Below the pieces are notes generated by a model. It was not told the origin of the DNA and did not search any database. It was given only the letters and a program-made list of their open reading frames with translations. A program made the position numbers and the translations under genes. Below, piece after piece: positions 15,864 through 23,711 of a DNA stretch of 64,000 nucleotides (its first letter is position 1; each line of letters starts with the position of its first letter). This stretch comes from CAILZL01 sp035548495 (lineage in GTDB: Bacteria; Pseudomonadota; Gammaproteobacteria; Steroidobacterales; Steroidobacteraceae): NCBI GenBank assembly GCA_035548495.1, contig DASZSV010000027.1, positions 1-64,000 of the forward strand, given 5' to 3'.

Positions 15864-17702
15864 ATGTTCATGCGTGTTGCGGCAGCCGTTGCCGCCTGTA
15901 TTTCCTGTTCCATTGCTTGTGCAGATCAAGCAGATCAAAGCGATTCCACCAGCGATTTCGACACCGTGGTTGTAACCGCCAGCCGCGTTGCACAACCGGT
16001 CAGCGATGTGATTGGCTCAGTCACTGTCATTGACCGCGACGACATCAAACAGCGGCAAGCACAGTCATTGCAGGACTTGCTGCGCGGCGAAGCCGGTATC
16101 GACATCTACAACAACGGCGGCCCGGGAAAGGCCAGTGGCATGTACATGCGCGGCGCCAACACTGATCAAACGTTGATTCTTGTCGATGGACAGCGACTGG
16201 GTTCGGCCACCGATGGCACGACCGCCATTCAGTTCATTCCTGTTGACCAGATCGAACGTATTGAAATCGTGCGTGGCTCGCGTTCAAGTCTGTATGGTTC
16301 AGATGCCATCGGCGGTGTCATCCAGATATTCACACGCAAATCCAATGGCGTGAACGCTGCTGCAGGTTATGGTTATCACGACACCCAGAATTATTCGGCA
16401 GGCGCAGGCTACAAACAGAACGGCTGGCAATTCAATGTCAATGGCAACTATCTGCAAAGCAACGGCATCAATTCATGTGCCGGAAGTCCACTGATATTCA
16501 GCGCAGGCTGCGGCACCAATGAACCCGATGACGATGGTTATCGCAATCTTTCCGGCACACTGAATTTTGGCTACGTCAATGATGACACCGATGTGGAATT
16601 CAATTCCCTGTATGCAAGGGGTTTTACCGCATATGACGGCACCTTCGTCAATGAAACCCGTTTCACCGAGAGCACCTCTGGCATGAAACTGCAAACCAGA
16701 ATGGCCGGCAACGTCGGTGCCGTCCTGTCTGCCGGTGTGACACAGGATCGTCAAAGCGACTACGAGAACAGCGTGTACATGAGCCGTTTCAATACCAACA
16801 AACAGCAGGCGTCACTGCAATCCAACTGGCAGATTGACAGTTCACAATCACTCACCGCCGGAATCGACTATCTCAAGGACACGATTGACAGCGATACGCA
16901 ATATACCGCCACATCACGACGTAATACCGGAGAGTTTGCGGAATACATGCTCAAACAGGACAGCGCCGAACTGAATGCCTCGGTCAGAAATGATGACAAC
17001 GAACAATTCGGCAGCAATCGCACCGGATCACTGGGCTTGAAGTGGTGGACCCGCAATAAGGACCTGAGCTTCAATGCCGGCTGGAGCAAGGCATTTCATG
17101 CACCGAGTTTCAATGATTTGTACTATCCCGGTTACAGCAATCCCGATCTGCTTCCGGAAATTTCCCGCAGTACCGAACTGGGAATATCCGCAACATCTGC
17201 ATCGCTGACATGGTCATTGCAAGCCTATGAAACCAACGTAGATCATCTGATTGCACTCAACAATCAGTATCTGCCCTTCAACATTGGTCAAGCGCGTTTG
17301 CGCGGTATTGAATTCACGCTGAACAAAACCTGGAAGCAATGGAACACAGCAATCACTTATACCTTGCAGGATCCACGCAGCCGGGCCAGCGATGATAATT
17401 TCAATCACATTCTGCCACGACGTACACGACAGGCCGGCCGGTTCAATCTTGGTTACACCTCCGGCAAGTTACAGATATTCGGCATGCTGAACATTATTGG
17501 ACCGCGCTTTGATGATCTGGCAAACAGCTATCGTCTTGGCGGCTATACGACGCTGGACATCAATGCATCATGGAATTTTACAAAAACATTTTCCGCACAA
17601 CTCAAGTTCGGCAATGTGTTCAACCGTCAATACGAAAGCGCTGCCCTGTTCAATCAACCCGGCCGCAATGTGTATTTCACCGTGTCCTATCACCATCATT
17701 GA
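15864..17702 (+). CDS. btuB: TonB-dependent vitamin B12 receptor BtuB
   Basis: 612-residue outer-membrane receptor, the same size as E. coli BtuB. Signal peptide MFMRVAAAVAACISCSIACA. TonB box region DFDTVVVTASRV. Plug domain: VIGSVTVIDRDDIKQRQAQS, GMYMRGANTDQTLILVDGQR, IERIEIVRGSRSSLYGSDAI. The 22-strand barrel ends in RNVYFTVSYHHH, where the last strand lacks the usual terminal Phe. The ATG at 15864 has GGGGAGAG 9 bases before it; 45 upstream open codons are leader RNA. Cobalamin specificity is supported by the riboswitch in front and by the cob genes behind. It imports corrinoids with energy from TonB-ExbBD. Confidence 0.95.
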   Translation: MFMRVAAAVAACISCSIACADQADQSDSTSDFDTVVVTASRVAQPVSDVIGSVTVIDRDDIKQRQAQSLQDLLRGEAGIDIYNNGGPGKASGMYMRGANTDQTLILVDGQRLGSATDGTTAIQFIPVDQIERIEIVRGSRSSLYGSDAIGGVIQIFTRKSNGVNAAAGYGYHDTQNYSAGAGYKQNGWQFNVNGNYLQSNGINSCAGSPLIFSAGCGTNEPDDDGYRNLSGTLNFGYVNDDTDVEFNSLYARGFTAYDGTFVNETRFTESTSGMKLQTRMAGNVGAVLSAGVTQDRQSDYENSVYMSRFNTNKQQASLQSNWQIDSSQSLTAGIDYLKDTIDSDTQYTATSRRNTGEFAEYMLKQDSAELNASVRNDDNEQFGSNRTGSLGLKWWTRNKDLSFNAGWSKAFHAPSFNDLYYPGYSNPDLLPEISRSTELGISATSASLTWSLQAYETNVDHLIALNNQYLPFNIGQARLRGIEFTLNKTWKQWNTAITYTLQDPRSRASDDNFNHILPRRTRQAGRFNLGYTSGKLQIFGMLNIIGPRFDDLANSYRLGGYTTLDINASWNFTKTFSAQLKFGNVFNRQYESAALFNQPGRNVYFTVSYHHH

Positions 17703-17733
17703 GTCATCGGAAACACTTCAAACTGGAGGTCAC

Positions 17734-18336
17734 ATGAAACACTCAACTGAAAATCATATGCCACATCCTGATGGATGGATTGCAGTCACACTGCTGGCCG
17801 TGCTGATCATCACCCGTTCAGGTCACTTCGGCACTTCATTCAAATTGCCGGATGCCAGCTGGGCGATGTTCTGGCTGGCAGGTGCGTTGACAACTCGCTG
17901 GTGGTGGCCTGCCGTGTTGATGGTTGCCGCTGCATTGGTCGATTATTTTGTCTTCACTCATGGCGTCATCAGCCATGGCGTGAGCGGCTACTGCGTAACG
18001 CCGGCCTATCCCTTCCTGATTCCTGCCTACCTCTCGTTGTGGCTTGCGGGACGATGGATGGTGAACTCGCTTCACTTGAACTTGCGTTCACTGTCACATA
18101 TGACGGCGTCAATTGTAAGTGGCGTGACGGTTGCATTCATTATCAGCAATGCCAGCTTCTATGTATTCTCTGATTACTTCGCAACGCTGTCTGCCTGGCA
18201 CTATGCTCAGGATGTTGCGCATTACTGGCCGCACTATCTGATCGACACCGCGTTGTATGCATTTACTGGCTTGTTGATCCGTTTCATCATCCGAACCGCA
18301 TGCAATATACACGCATCACATCAGGCATCACCATGA
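17734..18336 (+). CDS. B12-locus integral membrane protein, BtuN-like
   Basis: 200 residues with about five to six membrane helices (GWIAVTLLAVLIITRS, WWWPAVLMVAAALVDYFVF, FLIPAYLSLWLAGRWMV, SIVSGVTVAFIISNASF, YLIDTALYAFTGLLIRFIIR). The strong GGAGG box lies 6 bases before the ATG, and its stop overlaps the cobT start as ATGA, so translation is coupled. Gene order btuB / small membrane protein / cobT under a B12 riboswitch fits the poorly studied component called BtuN in comparative genomics of cobalamin transport. The size and helix pattern are reminiscent of ECF substrate-binding subunits. Since btuCD is not in the window, an inner-membrane corrinoid transport role is an attractive inference. 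Confidence 0.7.
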   Translation: MKHSTENHMPHPDGWIAVTLLAVLIITRSGHFGTSFKLPDASWAMFWLAGALTTRWWWPAVLMVAAALVDYFVFTHGVISHGVSGYCVTPAYPFLIPAYLSLWLAGRWMVNSLHLNLRSLSHMTASIVSGVTVAFIISNASFYVFSDYFATLSAWHYAQDVAHYWPHYLIDTALYAFTGLLIRFIIRTACNIHASHQASP

Positions 18337-19367
18337 CCAGCGCCATTCCTTCCGTTGACGAAAAACACTATCAGGCCGCGCGTGCGCGACAGGATCAATT
18401 GATCAAACCCACCGGCGCGCTGGGACGGCTTGAAGACATCGCCTGCTGGTTTGCCGCAAGACAGGGTTGCGAAATTCCGGCTGAGCTGCAACCTGCAATC
18501 GCGGTGTTCGCCGCTGATCATGGCGTGGCAGCGCAGAATGTATCCGCTTATCCAGCGGCGGTGACGCGCGCCATGTTGAGCAGTCTCGCCAATGGCCAGG
18601 CGGCCATTGCAGTGCTGGCACGCGCCATCAACGCCACATACGTAGTCGTTGATGTCGGCGTGAACTCAAATGATTCCCAGACCAACGTGCATACAGAACG
18701 CATTGCACCGGGAACAAAAGACCTGAGTATGCAATCCGCAATGACATTGCAACAAGCAGAACGCGCCATCGCAACAGGCCAACGCCATGCCACGCAAGTC
18801 ATTGCACAAGGCGCCAATATACTGATCGCCGGCGAGGTGGGCATTGGCAACACCACCTCTGCAGCGTGTTTGATCAGTGCATTAACGCAGCTTGATCCCG
18901 GCATGCTGGTGGGAAGCGGCACTGGACTCGATGCCAAGGGCCGTGCCCATAAACTGGAGATGGTGAAACGCGCATTGCAACGTGTTCCGTTAAAATCATC
19001 ATCCGCAATGCAACTGCTGAGCGAGTTCGGTGGTTTTGAAATCGCGGCGATGACGGGTTATTACCTGCAAGCGGCGAGTGAAGGCATTCCTGTACTGCTG
19101 GATGGTTACATTTCTGCCGCTGCTGCCCTGCTTGCAGCCGGCATACAACCTGCAGTGCGCGAATGGATGCTGGCATCGCATCAGTCGGCGGAACTTGGAC
19201 ATGCCCTGGCACTGGAACGGCTGCAACTGAAACCGTTGTTATCGCTGGGCATGCGGCTGGGCGAAGGCAGCGGCGCAGCCGTTGCATTTCCACTGCTGCA
19301 AACCGCATTGCGATTGCATCGCGAGATGGCCACGTTTGCGGAGGCCAGTGTGCCAAATAATGTTTAG
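18333..19367 (+). CDS. cobT: Nicotinate-nucleotide--dimethylbenzimidazole phosphoribosyltransferase
   Basis: 344 residues. CobT makes alpha-ribazole 5'-phosphate from nicotinate mononucleotide and a lower-ligand base such as dimethylbenzimidazole. Visible family marks are LIKPTGALGRLEDIACWFAA, VFAADHGVAAQNVSAYP, the nucleotide-loop text IAGEVGIGNTTSAACLISAL, and LSLGMRLGEGSGAAVAFPLL near the C-terminus, which holds the catalytic Glu. Length fits (about 350). The ATG at 18333 overlaps the previous stop (ATGA). An in-frame ATG 33 bases upstream lies inside the previous gene and is less likely. Confidence 0.97.
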   Translation: MTSAIPSVDEKHYQAARARQDQLIKPTGALGRLEDIACWFAARQGCEIPAELQPAIAVFAADHGVAAQNVSAYPAAVTRAMLSSLANGQAAIAVLARAINATYVVVDVGVNSNDSQTNVHTERIAPGTKDLSMQSAMTLQQAERAIATGQRHATQVIAQGANILIAGEVGIGNTTSAACLISALTQLDPGMLVGSGTGLDAKGRAHKLEMVKRALQRVPLKSSSAMQLLSEFGGFEIAAMTGYYLQAASEGIPVLLDGYISAAAALLAAGIQPAVREWMLASHQSAELGHALALERLQLKPLLSLGMRLGEGSGAAVAFPLLQTALRLHREMATFAEASVPNNV

Positions 19368-19398
19368 CTCCTATCAAAACGCCAAGCGAAATGCCCCT

Positions 19399-19499
19399 GC
19401 CGTTGATCTTCGCTGAACAAAATCGCAAAAACATGAATGTTTTTGTCGAAGCCTCCAGGGAAGGATTCACGGCGTTTTTGTGAAGGGGAGATCAACGGC
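19399..19499. repeat. Dispersed repeat with inverted ends, relative of the 3075-3285 element
   Basis: Ends GCCGTTGATCTTC and GAGATCAACGGC are inverted copies. The interior contains the palindrome CAAAAACATGAATGTTTTTG and AAGCCTCCAGGG, shared with 3075-3285, then GATTCACGGCGTTTTTG. It fills the 157-bp gap between cobT and cobC. A T-run in the right half could help end transcription, but no clean terminator is seen. Confidence 0.7.
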
Positions 19500-19524
19500 A
19501 AGGCATGAAGTGTAGAGACATTAA

Positions 19525-20121
19525 ATGCTGCTAACGCTGATACGACATGGTGAAGTCAATGGCCGCACACAAGTGCTGCGTGGCCGCAGTGATGATGCAT
19601 TGACGGAACACGGGCTGCAACAAATGCATGACATCTTCAGCACCATCCAATCGGAAGTCATTGCGATTGCAAGCTCCCCACTGCAGCGCTGCCGCGCGTT
19701 CGCCGCCAACTTGAGCAAACAACGTGAATTGCCATTGCACATTCTTGATGAACTGCGTGAAATAAATTTTGGCGAATGGGATAACCTGACGCTGTCAGAG
19801 GCCGAAGCACACGATCCCCGTTCCTTTCACGCATTCAAGCACGATACTGAGCGCTGGCAACCACCGGGTGGCGAACCTTACACTGCCTTCCGCGACCGCG
19901 TGCGCACCGCGCTTCAACAGATCATCAACTTGAATGTTTCCCATGTACTTGCCGTGACACATGGCGGCGTCATTCGCGCGATGCTTGCTGAATGTCTGCA
20001 ACTTTCTGCAGCGAGTGCAGCACGCATTGGCGTACCGCCGGCGGGACTATGTCAGTTGTGGCTTGATGAAAATGGATCGGGCAGTTTGTTGCGCTTGCAG
20101 TGGCTGGAGAAACCATGTTGA
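19525..20121 (+). CDS. cobC: Alpha-ribazole phosphatase (histidine phosphatase family)
   Basis: 198 residues of the phosphoglycerate-mutase-like histidine phosphatases. The catalytic RHG motif is at the N-terminus, LLTLIRHGEVNGRTQVLRGR. The second histidine region is LAVTHGGVIRAMLAECL. Further family marks are LTEHGLQQM, SSPLQRCRAFA and LREINFGEWDNLTLSEA. In context it removes phosphate from alpha-ribazole phosphate (or from adenosylcobalamin phosphate) in lower-ligand assembly. As a stand-alone sequence it could be any small histidine phosphatase; its position between cobT and cobS settles the assignment. Confidence 0.92.
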   Translation: MLLTLIRHGEVNGRTQVLRGRSDDALTEHGLQQMHDIFSTIQSEVIAIASSPLQRCRAFAANLSKQRELPLHILDELREINFGEWDNLTLSEAEAHDPRSFHAFKHDTERWQPPGGEPYTAFRDRVRTALQQIINLNVSHVLAVTHGGVIRAMLAECLQLSAASAARIGVPPAGLCQLWLDENGSGSLLRLQWLEKPC

Positions 20122-20233
20122 CCACACCCAGCAGGCCCCGGCCTTGCGTGCAGCAGGGAATGCGCAACGCAATGTTTTTCCCGGAACCTGTCGGGACATA
20201 TTCACGGCGGTTTTGGCAGGACCTCATCGTCCA
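20122..20233. repeat. Degenerate repeat-like segment between cobC and cobS
   Basis: 132-bp gap with AATGTTTTTCCCGG, CCTGTCGGGACA and ATTCACGGCGGTTTTGGCAGG. The ATTCACGGCG...TTTT block and the preceding GTTTTT palindrome resemble the elements at 3075 and 19399. The ends are not clearly inverted, so this may be a decayed member of that family. Confidence 0.4.
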
Positions 20234-20253
20234 CTAATGCAATACATGGCACC

Positions 20254-21003
20254 ATGCGTAGCCTGATTCTTGCCATTCAATTCCTCACCCGCCTGCCCAC
20301 ACCGCAGGTAGAGGACTATTCAAAACAGGAACTTTCCAGCACTTCACCATGGTTTCCTGTTGTCGGCATCATCGTGGGCCTCTTTGTCACCACATGGATA
20401 ACGATCAGTACGTTCATCGACCCCTGGCTGGGTGCGCTATTCGGGTTGATCGCATGGACATGGGTGACTGGGGCATTGCATCTGGATGGTCTGGCTGATC
20501 TGACCGATGCGCTTGGCGCCGCGCATCGCGATCCGCAACGTTTTCTGCAAGTGATGCGCGATCCGCATATCGGCACTTTCGGTGTTGTGGCATTGACAAT
20601 CACGCTGATAAGCAAGCTGGTTTTATTGTACGTATTGATTGCTCATCATCAATTGAACTGGTTTGTCTTGCCGTTGGTCTGCGCATGGTCACGACTCGGT
20701 GCGGTGACATGGTCGGCATGGCTGCCATCGTTGCATCAGGGAAGCGGCGAAAGTTTTGCGTGGAAAACAAATAACGCATTAATCATCATCTCCGCGCTGA
20801 TTCTTCTTGCCGTGTGTGCATTAATTGCGCCGTCGTTATGTGTTGCACCGCTCGTGCTTGCTCTCTGGTGGGCGTTCTTGCGTTATCGCGTTGGCGGCAT
20901 GACAGGTGATTGTCTCGGCGCAGGCATTGAAGTAAGTGAGATCGGACTGCTGCTGATCACCGTGTGCGCACCAGTGATCATCCGCGCGTGGACTTCAATG
21001 TGA
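20254..21003 (+). CDS. cobS: Adenosylcobinamide-GDP ribazoletransferase (cobalamin synthase)
   Basis: 249-residue inner-membrane enzyme that joins adenosylcobinamide-GDP and alpha-ribazole, the last step of the nucleotide-loop pathway. N-terminus AIQFLTRLPTPQV and WFPVVGIIVGLF are typical. The acidic catalytic motif is HLDGLADLTDALGAAHRDPQRFL, then MRDPHIGTFGVVAL. About six to seven helices follow, ending with GGMTGDCLGAGIEVSEIGLLLI. Length matches the family. Its 3' end overlaps the 3' end of the oppositely oriented cobU by 26 bases. Confidence 0.97.
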   Translation: MRSLILAIQFLTRLPTPQVEDYSKQELSSTSPWFPVVGIIVGLFVTTWITISTFIDPWLGALFGLIAWTWVTGALHLDGLADLTDALGAAHRDPQRFLQVMRDPHIGTFGVVALTITLISKLVLLYVLIAHHQLNWFVLPLVCAWSRLGAVTWSAWLPSLHQGSGESFAWKTNNALIIISALILLAVCALIAPSLCVAPLVLALWWAFLRYRVGGMTGDCLGAGIEVSEIGLLLITVCAPVIIRAWTSM

Positions 21004-21520
21004 GCGGCAATCCGGCAACTACCAGTGATACAGTTTCACACAGTGTGGCAAGCATCTGGTTGAGTCTTCCCTGCTCATCGCGAAAACGCCGCGCCACCGG
21101 ATTTTCCGGCACAATGCCCCAACCCACTTCATTGCTGACCAATACGATATCCGCCTGCAAGGTTGGCAACACATCGCGCAATGCACTTGACTCCTGCCGC
21201 CAGGCAACCTCATTGAATTGCGGCACACCCGCATTGGCGTCGCACAATACATTACTCAGCCACAATGTCAGGCAATCAACAATGATGAACGCGTTGCGAT
21301 CATCCGCCTGTGACAAGGCACGAGCCAGATGTACTGGCGACTCGAGCGTTCGCCAGCCTGAAGGGCGTTCGTTGCGATGCCGCAGTATTCGCGCCTGCAT
21401 TTCATCGTCACTTGCCCGTGCAGTGGCAACAAATATCACGCTTCTTCCGCTATCATGCGCGCGCCGCAGAGCGAGCGAACTCTTTCCGGAACGGGCGGCG
21501 CCGAGAATCAATTCACGCAC
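20978..21520 (-). CDS. cobU: Bifunctional adenosylcobinamide kinase / adenosylcobinamide-phosphate guanylyltransferase
   Basis: 180-residue CobU/CobP. The P-loop is LILGAARSGKSSLA near the N-terminus. Other family marks are VIFVATARASDDEM, the RILRHRNERP segment with the histidine that takes up GMP, a Walker-B-like FIIVDCLTLWLSN, and VLVSNEVGWGIVPENPVARRFRDEQGRLNQ. It phosphorylates cobinamide and transfers GMP to it, producing the CobS substrate. It is the only cob gene on the minus strand here. Its start lies 33 bases from the start of the divergent adenosyltransferase gene, so the promoters overlap. Confidence 0.97.
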   Translation of the reverse strand: MRELILGAARSGKSSLALRRAHDSGRSVIFVATARASDDEMQARILRHRNERPSGWRTLESPVHLARALSQADDRNAFIIVDCLTLWLSNVLCDANAGVPQFNEVAWRQESSALRDVLPTLQADIVLVSNEVGWGIVPENPVARRFRDEQGRLNQMLATLCETVSLVVAGLPLTLKSTRG

Positions 21521-21553
21521 ACTCTTGAACCTCTCTGGAACAACGGTACTATC

Positions 21554-22105
21554 ATGGGCAATCGCTTAAGCAAAATCTATACACGCACCGGAGATGATGG
21601 CACGACGGGACTGGGCGACGGCGTACGTGTCGCCAAAGACGATCTTCGCATTGAAGCCTTTGGCACCGTGGATGAAGCCAATAGTGCCATCGGCATGGTG
21701 CTGGCGGTCAACAACATTCCAGATGACATTCGTGCCTGTCTGATGGAGGTGCAGCACGAACTGTTTGATCTTGGTGGTGAATTGTCAATGCCGGGCTATC
21801 GCGCCATTCAACAACGACATGTTGACCGCCTTGAGCAGGCGCTGGATGCATTCAATGACAACCTGCCGCCCTTGAAGGAATTCATTCTTCCCGGCGGCGG
21901 TACCGCCGCGGCCGCATGTCATCTTGCACGCACCATCACGCGCCGTGCAGAACGGCGTGCATGGACACTGGCGAAACGTGAAGAAGTGCCGGTGGAAATA
22001 ACGATGTACCTTAATCGTCTTTCAGATTTGCTGTTTGTCATCTCGCGGTTGCTGGCACGACACGAAGGTGGCAGCGAAGTATTGTGGAGACATATGAGGA
22101 GTTAA
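21554..22105 (+). CDS. pduO: Cob(I)yrinic acid a,c-diamide adenosyltransferase, PduO type
   Basis: 183 residues. The PduO-type signature is complete: KIYTRTGDDGTTGLGDG, IEAFGTVDEANSAIG, EFILPGGGTAAAACHLARTITRRAERR and VTMYLNRLSDLLFVISR-like text (here ITMYLNRLSDLLFVISRLLAR). It transfers the adenosyl group of ATP to cob(I)alamin. This PduO/MmaB class is unrelated to CobA/BtuR. The ATG at 21554 is chosen because the family starts with KIYTRTGD; the upstream open frame runs antisense through cobU. Confidence 0.95.
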   Translation: MGNRLSKIYTRTGDDGTTGLGDGVRVAKDDLRIEAFGTVDEANSAIGMVLAVNNIPDDIRACLMEVQHELFDLGGELSMPGYRAIQQRHVDRLEQALDAFNDNLPPLKEFILPGGGTAAAACHLARTITRRAERRAWTLAKREEVPVEITMYLNRLSDLLFVISRLLARHEGGSEVLWRHMRS

Positions 22106-22333
22106 TCTATAAATCAATAGTCCATAACATTTAACCTAAAAGCAACCAGCACACCAGTCTTTTGAACCTTGTGAGGGCTCTTAAACGGTCAAGACCTCAA
22201 TCAACGCAACCACTGCGACCAATTTGTGACACACCGCTAGGTTCCAACCGCTATCTGTGCATTATTGTATTTCCGTGGCAAGACGTTCAGAGACGAGCAT
22301 TCCGACTGGCAAGCAATATTTTATGGAGTCAAT

Positions 22334-22816
22334 ATGAAGACATTCTTTACGGCTTTAGCAATTGCACTCACGATTACTGGCTGTACTACGCCAACCTTAC
22401 TGGCTTACTCAAGTGGATTCAGCTTCGCAAATTACGATTATATTGTTGTTGGAAAACCTGATGGTCGCGATACAAATACCTCTTTGTATGGAATGGATAT
22501 CGAGTTTGCTAATTTGATGAGCAGATATAATATGAAAGTGATTGGAAATAAAGAATATGACAAGCTTTCATCTGACGTACAAAAGAGAACATTGAATGCA
22601 CGTATGTCCGTTGAAGCTAGCAACAAAAGAATTCTACTTTCGGTATCGTTCGATGATGCTGTTACCGGCAGAACGGGAGCAAGCATTACAACCAATACTA
22701 AGGGCAACATATTTAACGCTGACGCTCGATCAAAAGCGTTCGAGTCGGCGTCGAAAACAATTATCAAAGCTCTGCAACGAGATAAAGATCTACAAATTAC
22801 CGAAGATCACAAGTAA
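22334..22816 (+). CDS. Hypothetical lipoprotein
   Basis: 160 residues. Signal peptide MKTFFTALAIALTITGC with a lipobox (ITGC), so lipid-anchored; the residue after Cys is Thr, which would allow sorting to the outer membrane. The mature part (FANYDYIVVGKPDG, LMSRYNMKVIGNKEYDKL, RILLSVSFDDAVTGRTGASI, KAFESASKTIIKALQ) has the alternating strand/helix look of small DUF4136-like lipoproteins, but I do not recognise a family with certainty. GGAG lies 8 bases before the ATG; the upstream open frame is not needed. Codon use is A/T-rich, unlike the cob genes. Confidence 0.7.
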   Translation: MKTFFTALAIALTITGCTTPTLLAYSSGFSFANYDYIVVGKPDGRDTNTSLYGMDIEFANLMSRYNMKVIGNKEYDKLSSDVQKRTLNARMSVEASNKRILLSVSFDDAVTGRTGASITTNTKGNIFNADARSKAFESASKTIIKALQRDKDLQITEDHK

Positions 22817-22866
22817 TTTTGGTCAAAATAAAAACGTCAAGTTTAAGACTCTTGCCTGACATCCCT

Positions 22867-23343
22867 ATGTCCGATGCCGAAAATCAATTTTACAAAGATT
22901 TGACACGCGAGGATGATGTAGGTCTTGTTCTCCGTGGTCATTTGCACATTGAGCATCAGCTCATCGAGCTAATCTCAACGTTGTTATCACTTCCTGCATG
23001 CTGCGATTGGAGCAACATTAATTACCGAGCAAAAATCGAGCTCGCTTATGGATGCGGTTTACATGAGGATCTTATTTCTCCCCTTAAACAGCTTGGTTCA
23101 ATCCGTAATGGCTTTGCCCATACTTTAAAGGCTTCCTTATCAAAGAAATCTATTCTTGACCTTTACAACTCTATGTCTCCTCGGCTCCAAGATGGGCTGA
23201 AAGTCGCTCACAAAGCAATAGGCATTGGTGAATTAACTAACCCATTAAGCTTAGAACCTCGTGATCTGCTGATTTTGATTTTTGTAAATATTAGGCAAGC
23301 AATAGCGGCAGCAATCTGTATCCGTCGTAACAGGCATTCCTAA
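22867..23343 (+). CDS. HEPN-like hypothetical protein
   Basis: 158 residues, all helical in appearance. The motif GSIRNGFAH fits the HEPN Rx4-6H signature (R, N, four residues, H). It follows LRGHLHIEHQLIELISTLL and YRAKIELAYGCGL, an arrangement also found in MltR/DUF4145-like proteins. HEPN domains often act as ribonucleases in toxin-antitoxin and defence systems, but no nucleotidyltransferase partner is next to it, and MltR-type members are not nucleases, so no function is assigned. The ATG at 22867 is preferred; a TTG at 22819 would add 16 residues. No clear ribosome-binding site is seen for either. Confidence 0.65.
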   Translation: MSDAENQFYKDLTREDDVGLVLRGHLHIEHQLIELISTLLSLPACCDWSNINYRAKIELAYGCGLHEDLISPLKQLGSIRNGFAHTLKASLSKKSILDLYNSMSPRLQDGLKVAHKAIGIGELTNPLSLEPRDLLILIFVNIRQAIAAAICIRRNRHS

Positions 23344-23384
23344 GCACAATTTCTCATTACGCTAGTAACAATAATAAAGTCACT

Positions 23385-23711
23385 ATGAATGAATTACGCC
23401 GTAAACTGACGAACGAGTTATTGAAGATACCCGGCGTGATTCAAAAAACTCCACCAGACCGGAATGACGGCTTTTCTTCGTTCTCATACAACAACAAAGA
23501 CTTCGCGCATTTTCACAGCAACAATGACAATGAAATAGATGTACGTCTTGGCAAACAAATTATCAAATCGCAGAAAGTGCCTCGCCCCGCTGATTCCGAA
23601 GTGCATCCTGATCGTGCGGCAGGTTCGCCGTGGATTGAATTGCGTTATCACAACCAGAAGGACGTTGCTGAAGTAATCAGGCTGATCAAACTGGCGCTGG
23701 CCGAATTTTAG
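23385..23711 (+). CDS. Luciferase-family (PF17648-like) small protein
   Basis: 108 residues: IPGVIQKTPPDRNDGFSSF, then KDFAHFHSNNDNEIDVRLGK, VPRPADSEVHPDRAAGSPW and IELRYHNQKDVAEVIRLIKLA. This is the pattern of the short luciferase domain named after the fungal/bacterial fold, found alone in many bacteria without known light emission. Biological role unknown. It overlaps the end of btuF by four bases in convergent orientation. Composition is intermediate between the island and the chromosome. Confidence 0.78.
   Translation: MNELRRKLTNELLKIPGVIQKTPPDRNDGFSSFSYNNKDFAHFHSNNDNEIDVRLGKQIIKSQKVPRPADSEVHPDRAAGSPWIELRYHNQKDVAEVIRLIKLALAEF

Larger units (their letters stand above)
22106..23711. other. 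Low-GC three-gene island within the cobalamin locus
   Basis: From just after the pduO stop to the btuF stop the base composition is visibly richer in A and T than the flanks, clearest at 22330-23400, and codon choice changes (many AAT, AAA, GAT, TTA). It holds three short unrelated genes pointing right: a lipoprotein, a HEPN-like protein and a luciferase-fold protein. No integrase, tRNA or direct repeat marks the ends. I infer horizontal gain between pduO and btuF. The first 228 bases contain no supported gene. Confidence 0.65.

Noticed and set aside
22867..23343. Toxin-antitoxin pair around the HEPN-like gene
   Set aside because: No nucleotidyltransferase (MNT) gene or other antitoxin-like gene is adjacent; neighbours are a lipoprotein and a luciferase-fold protein.
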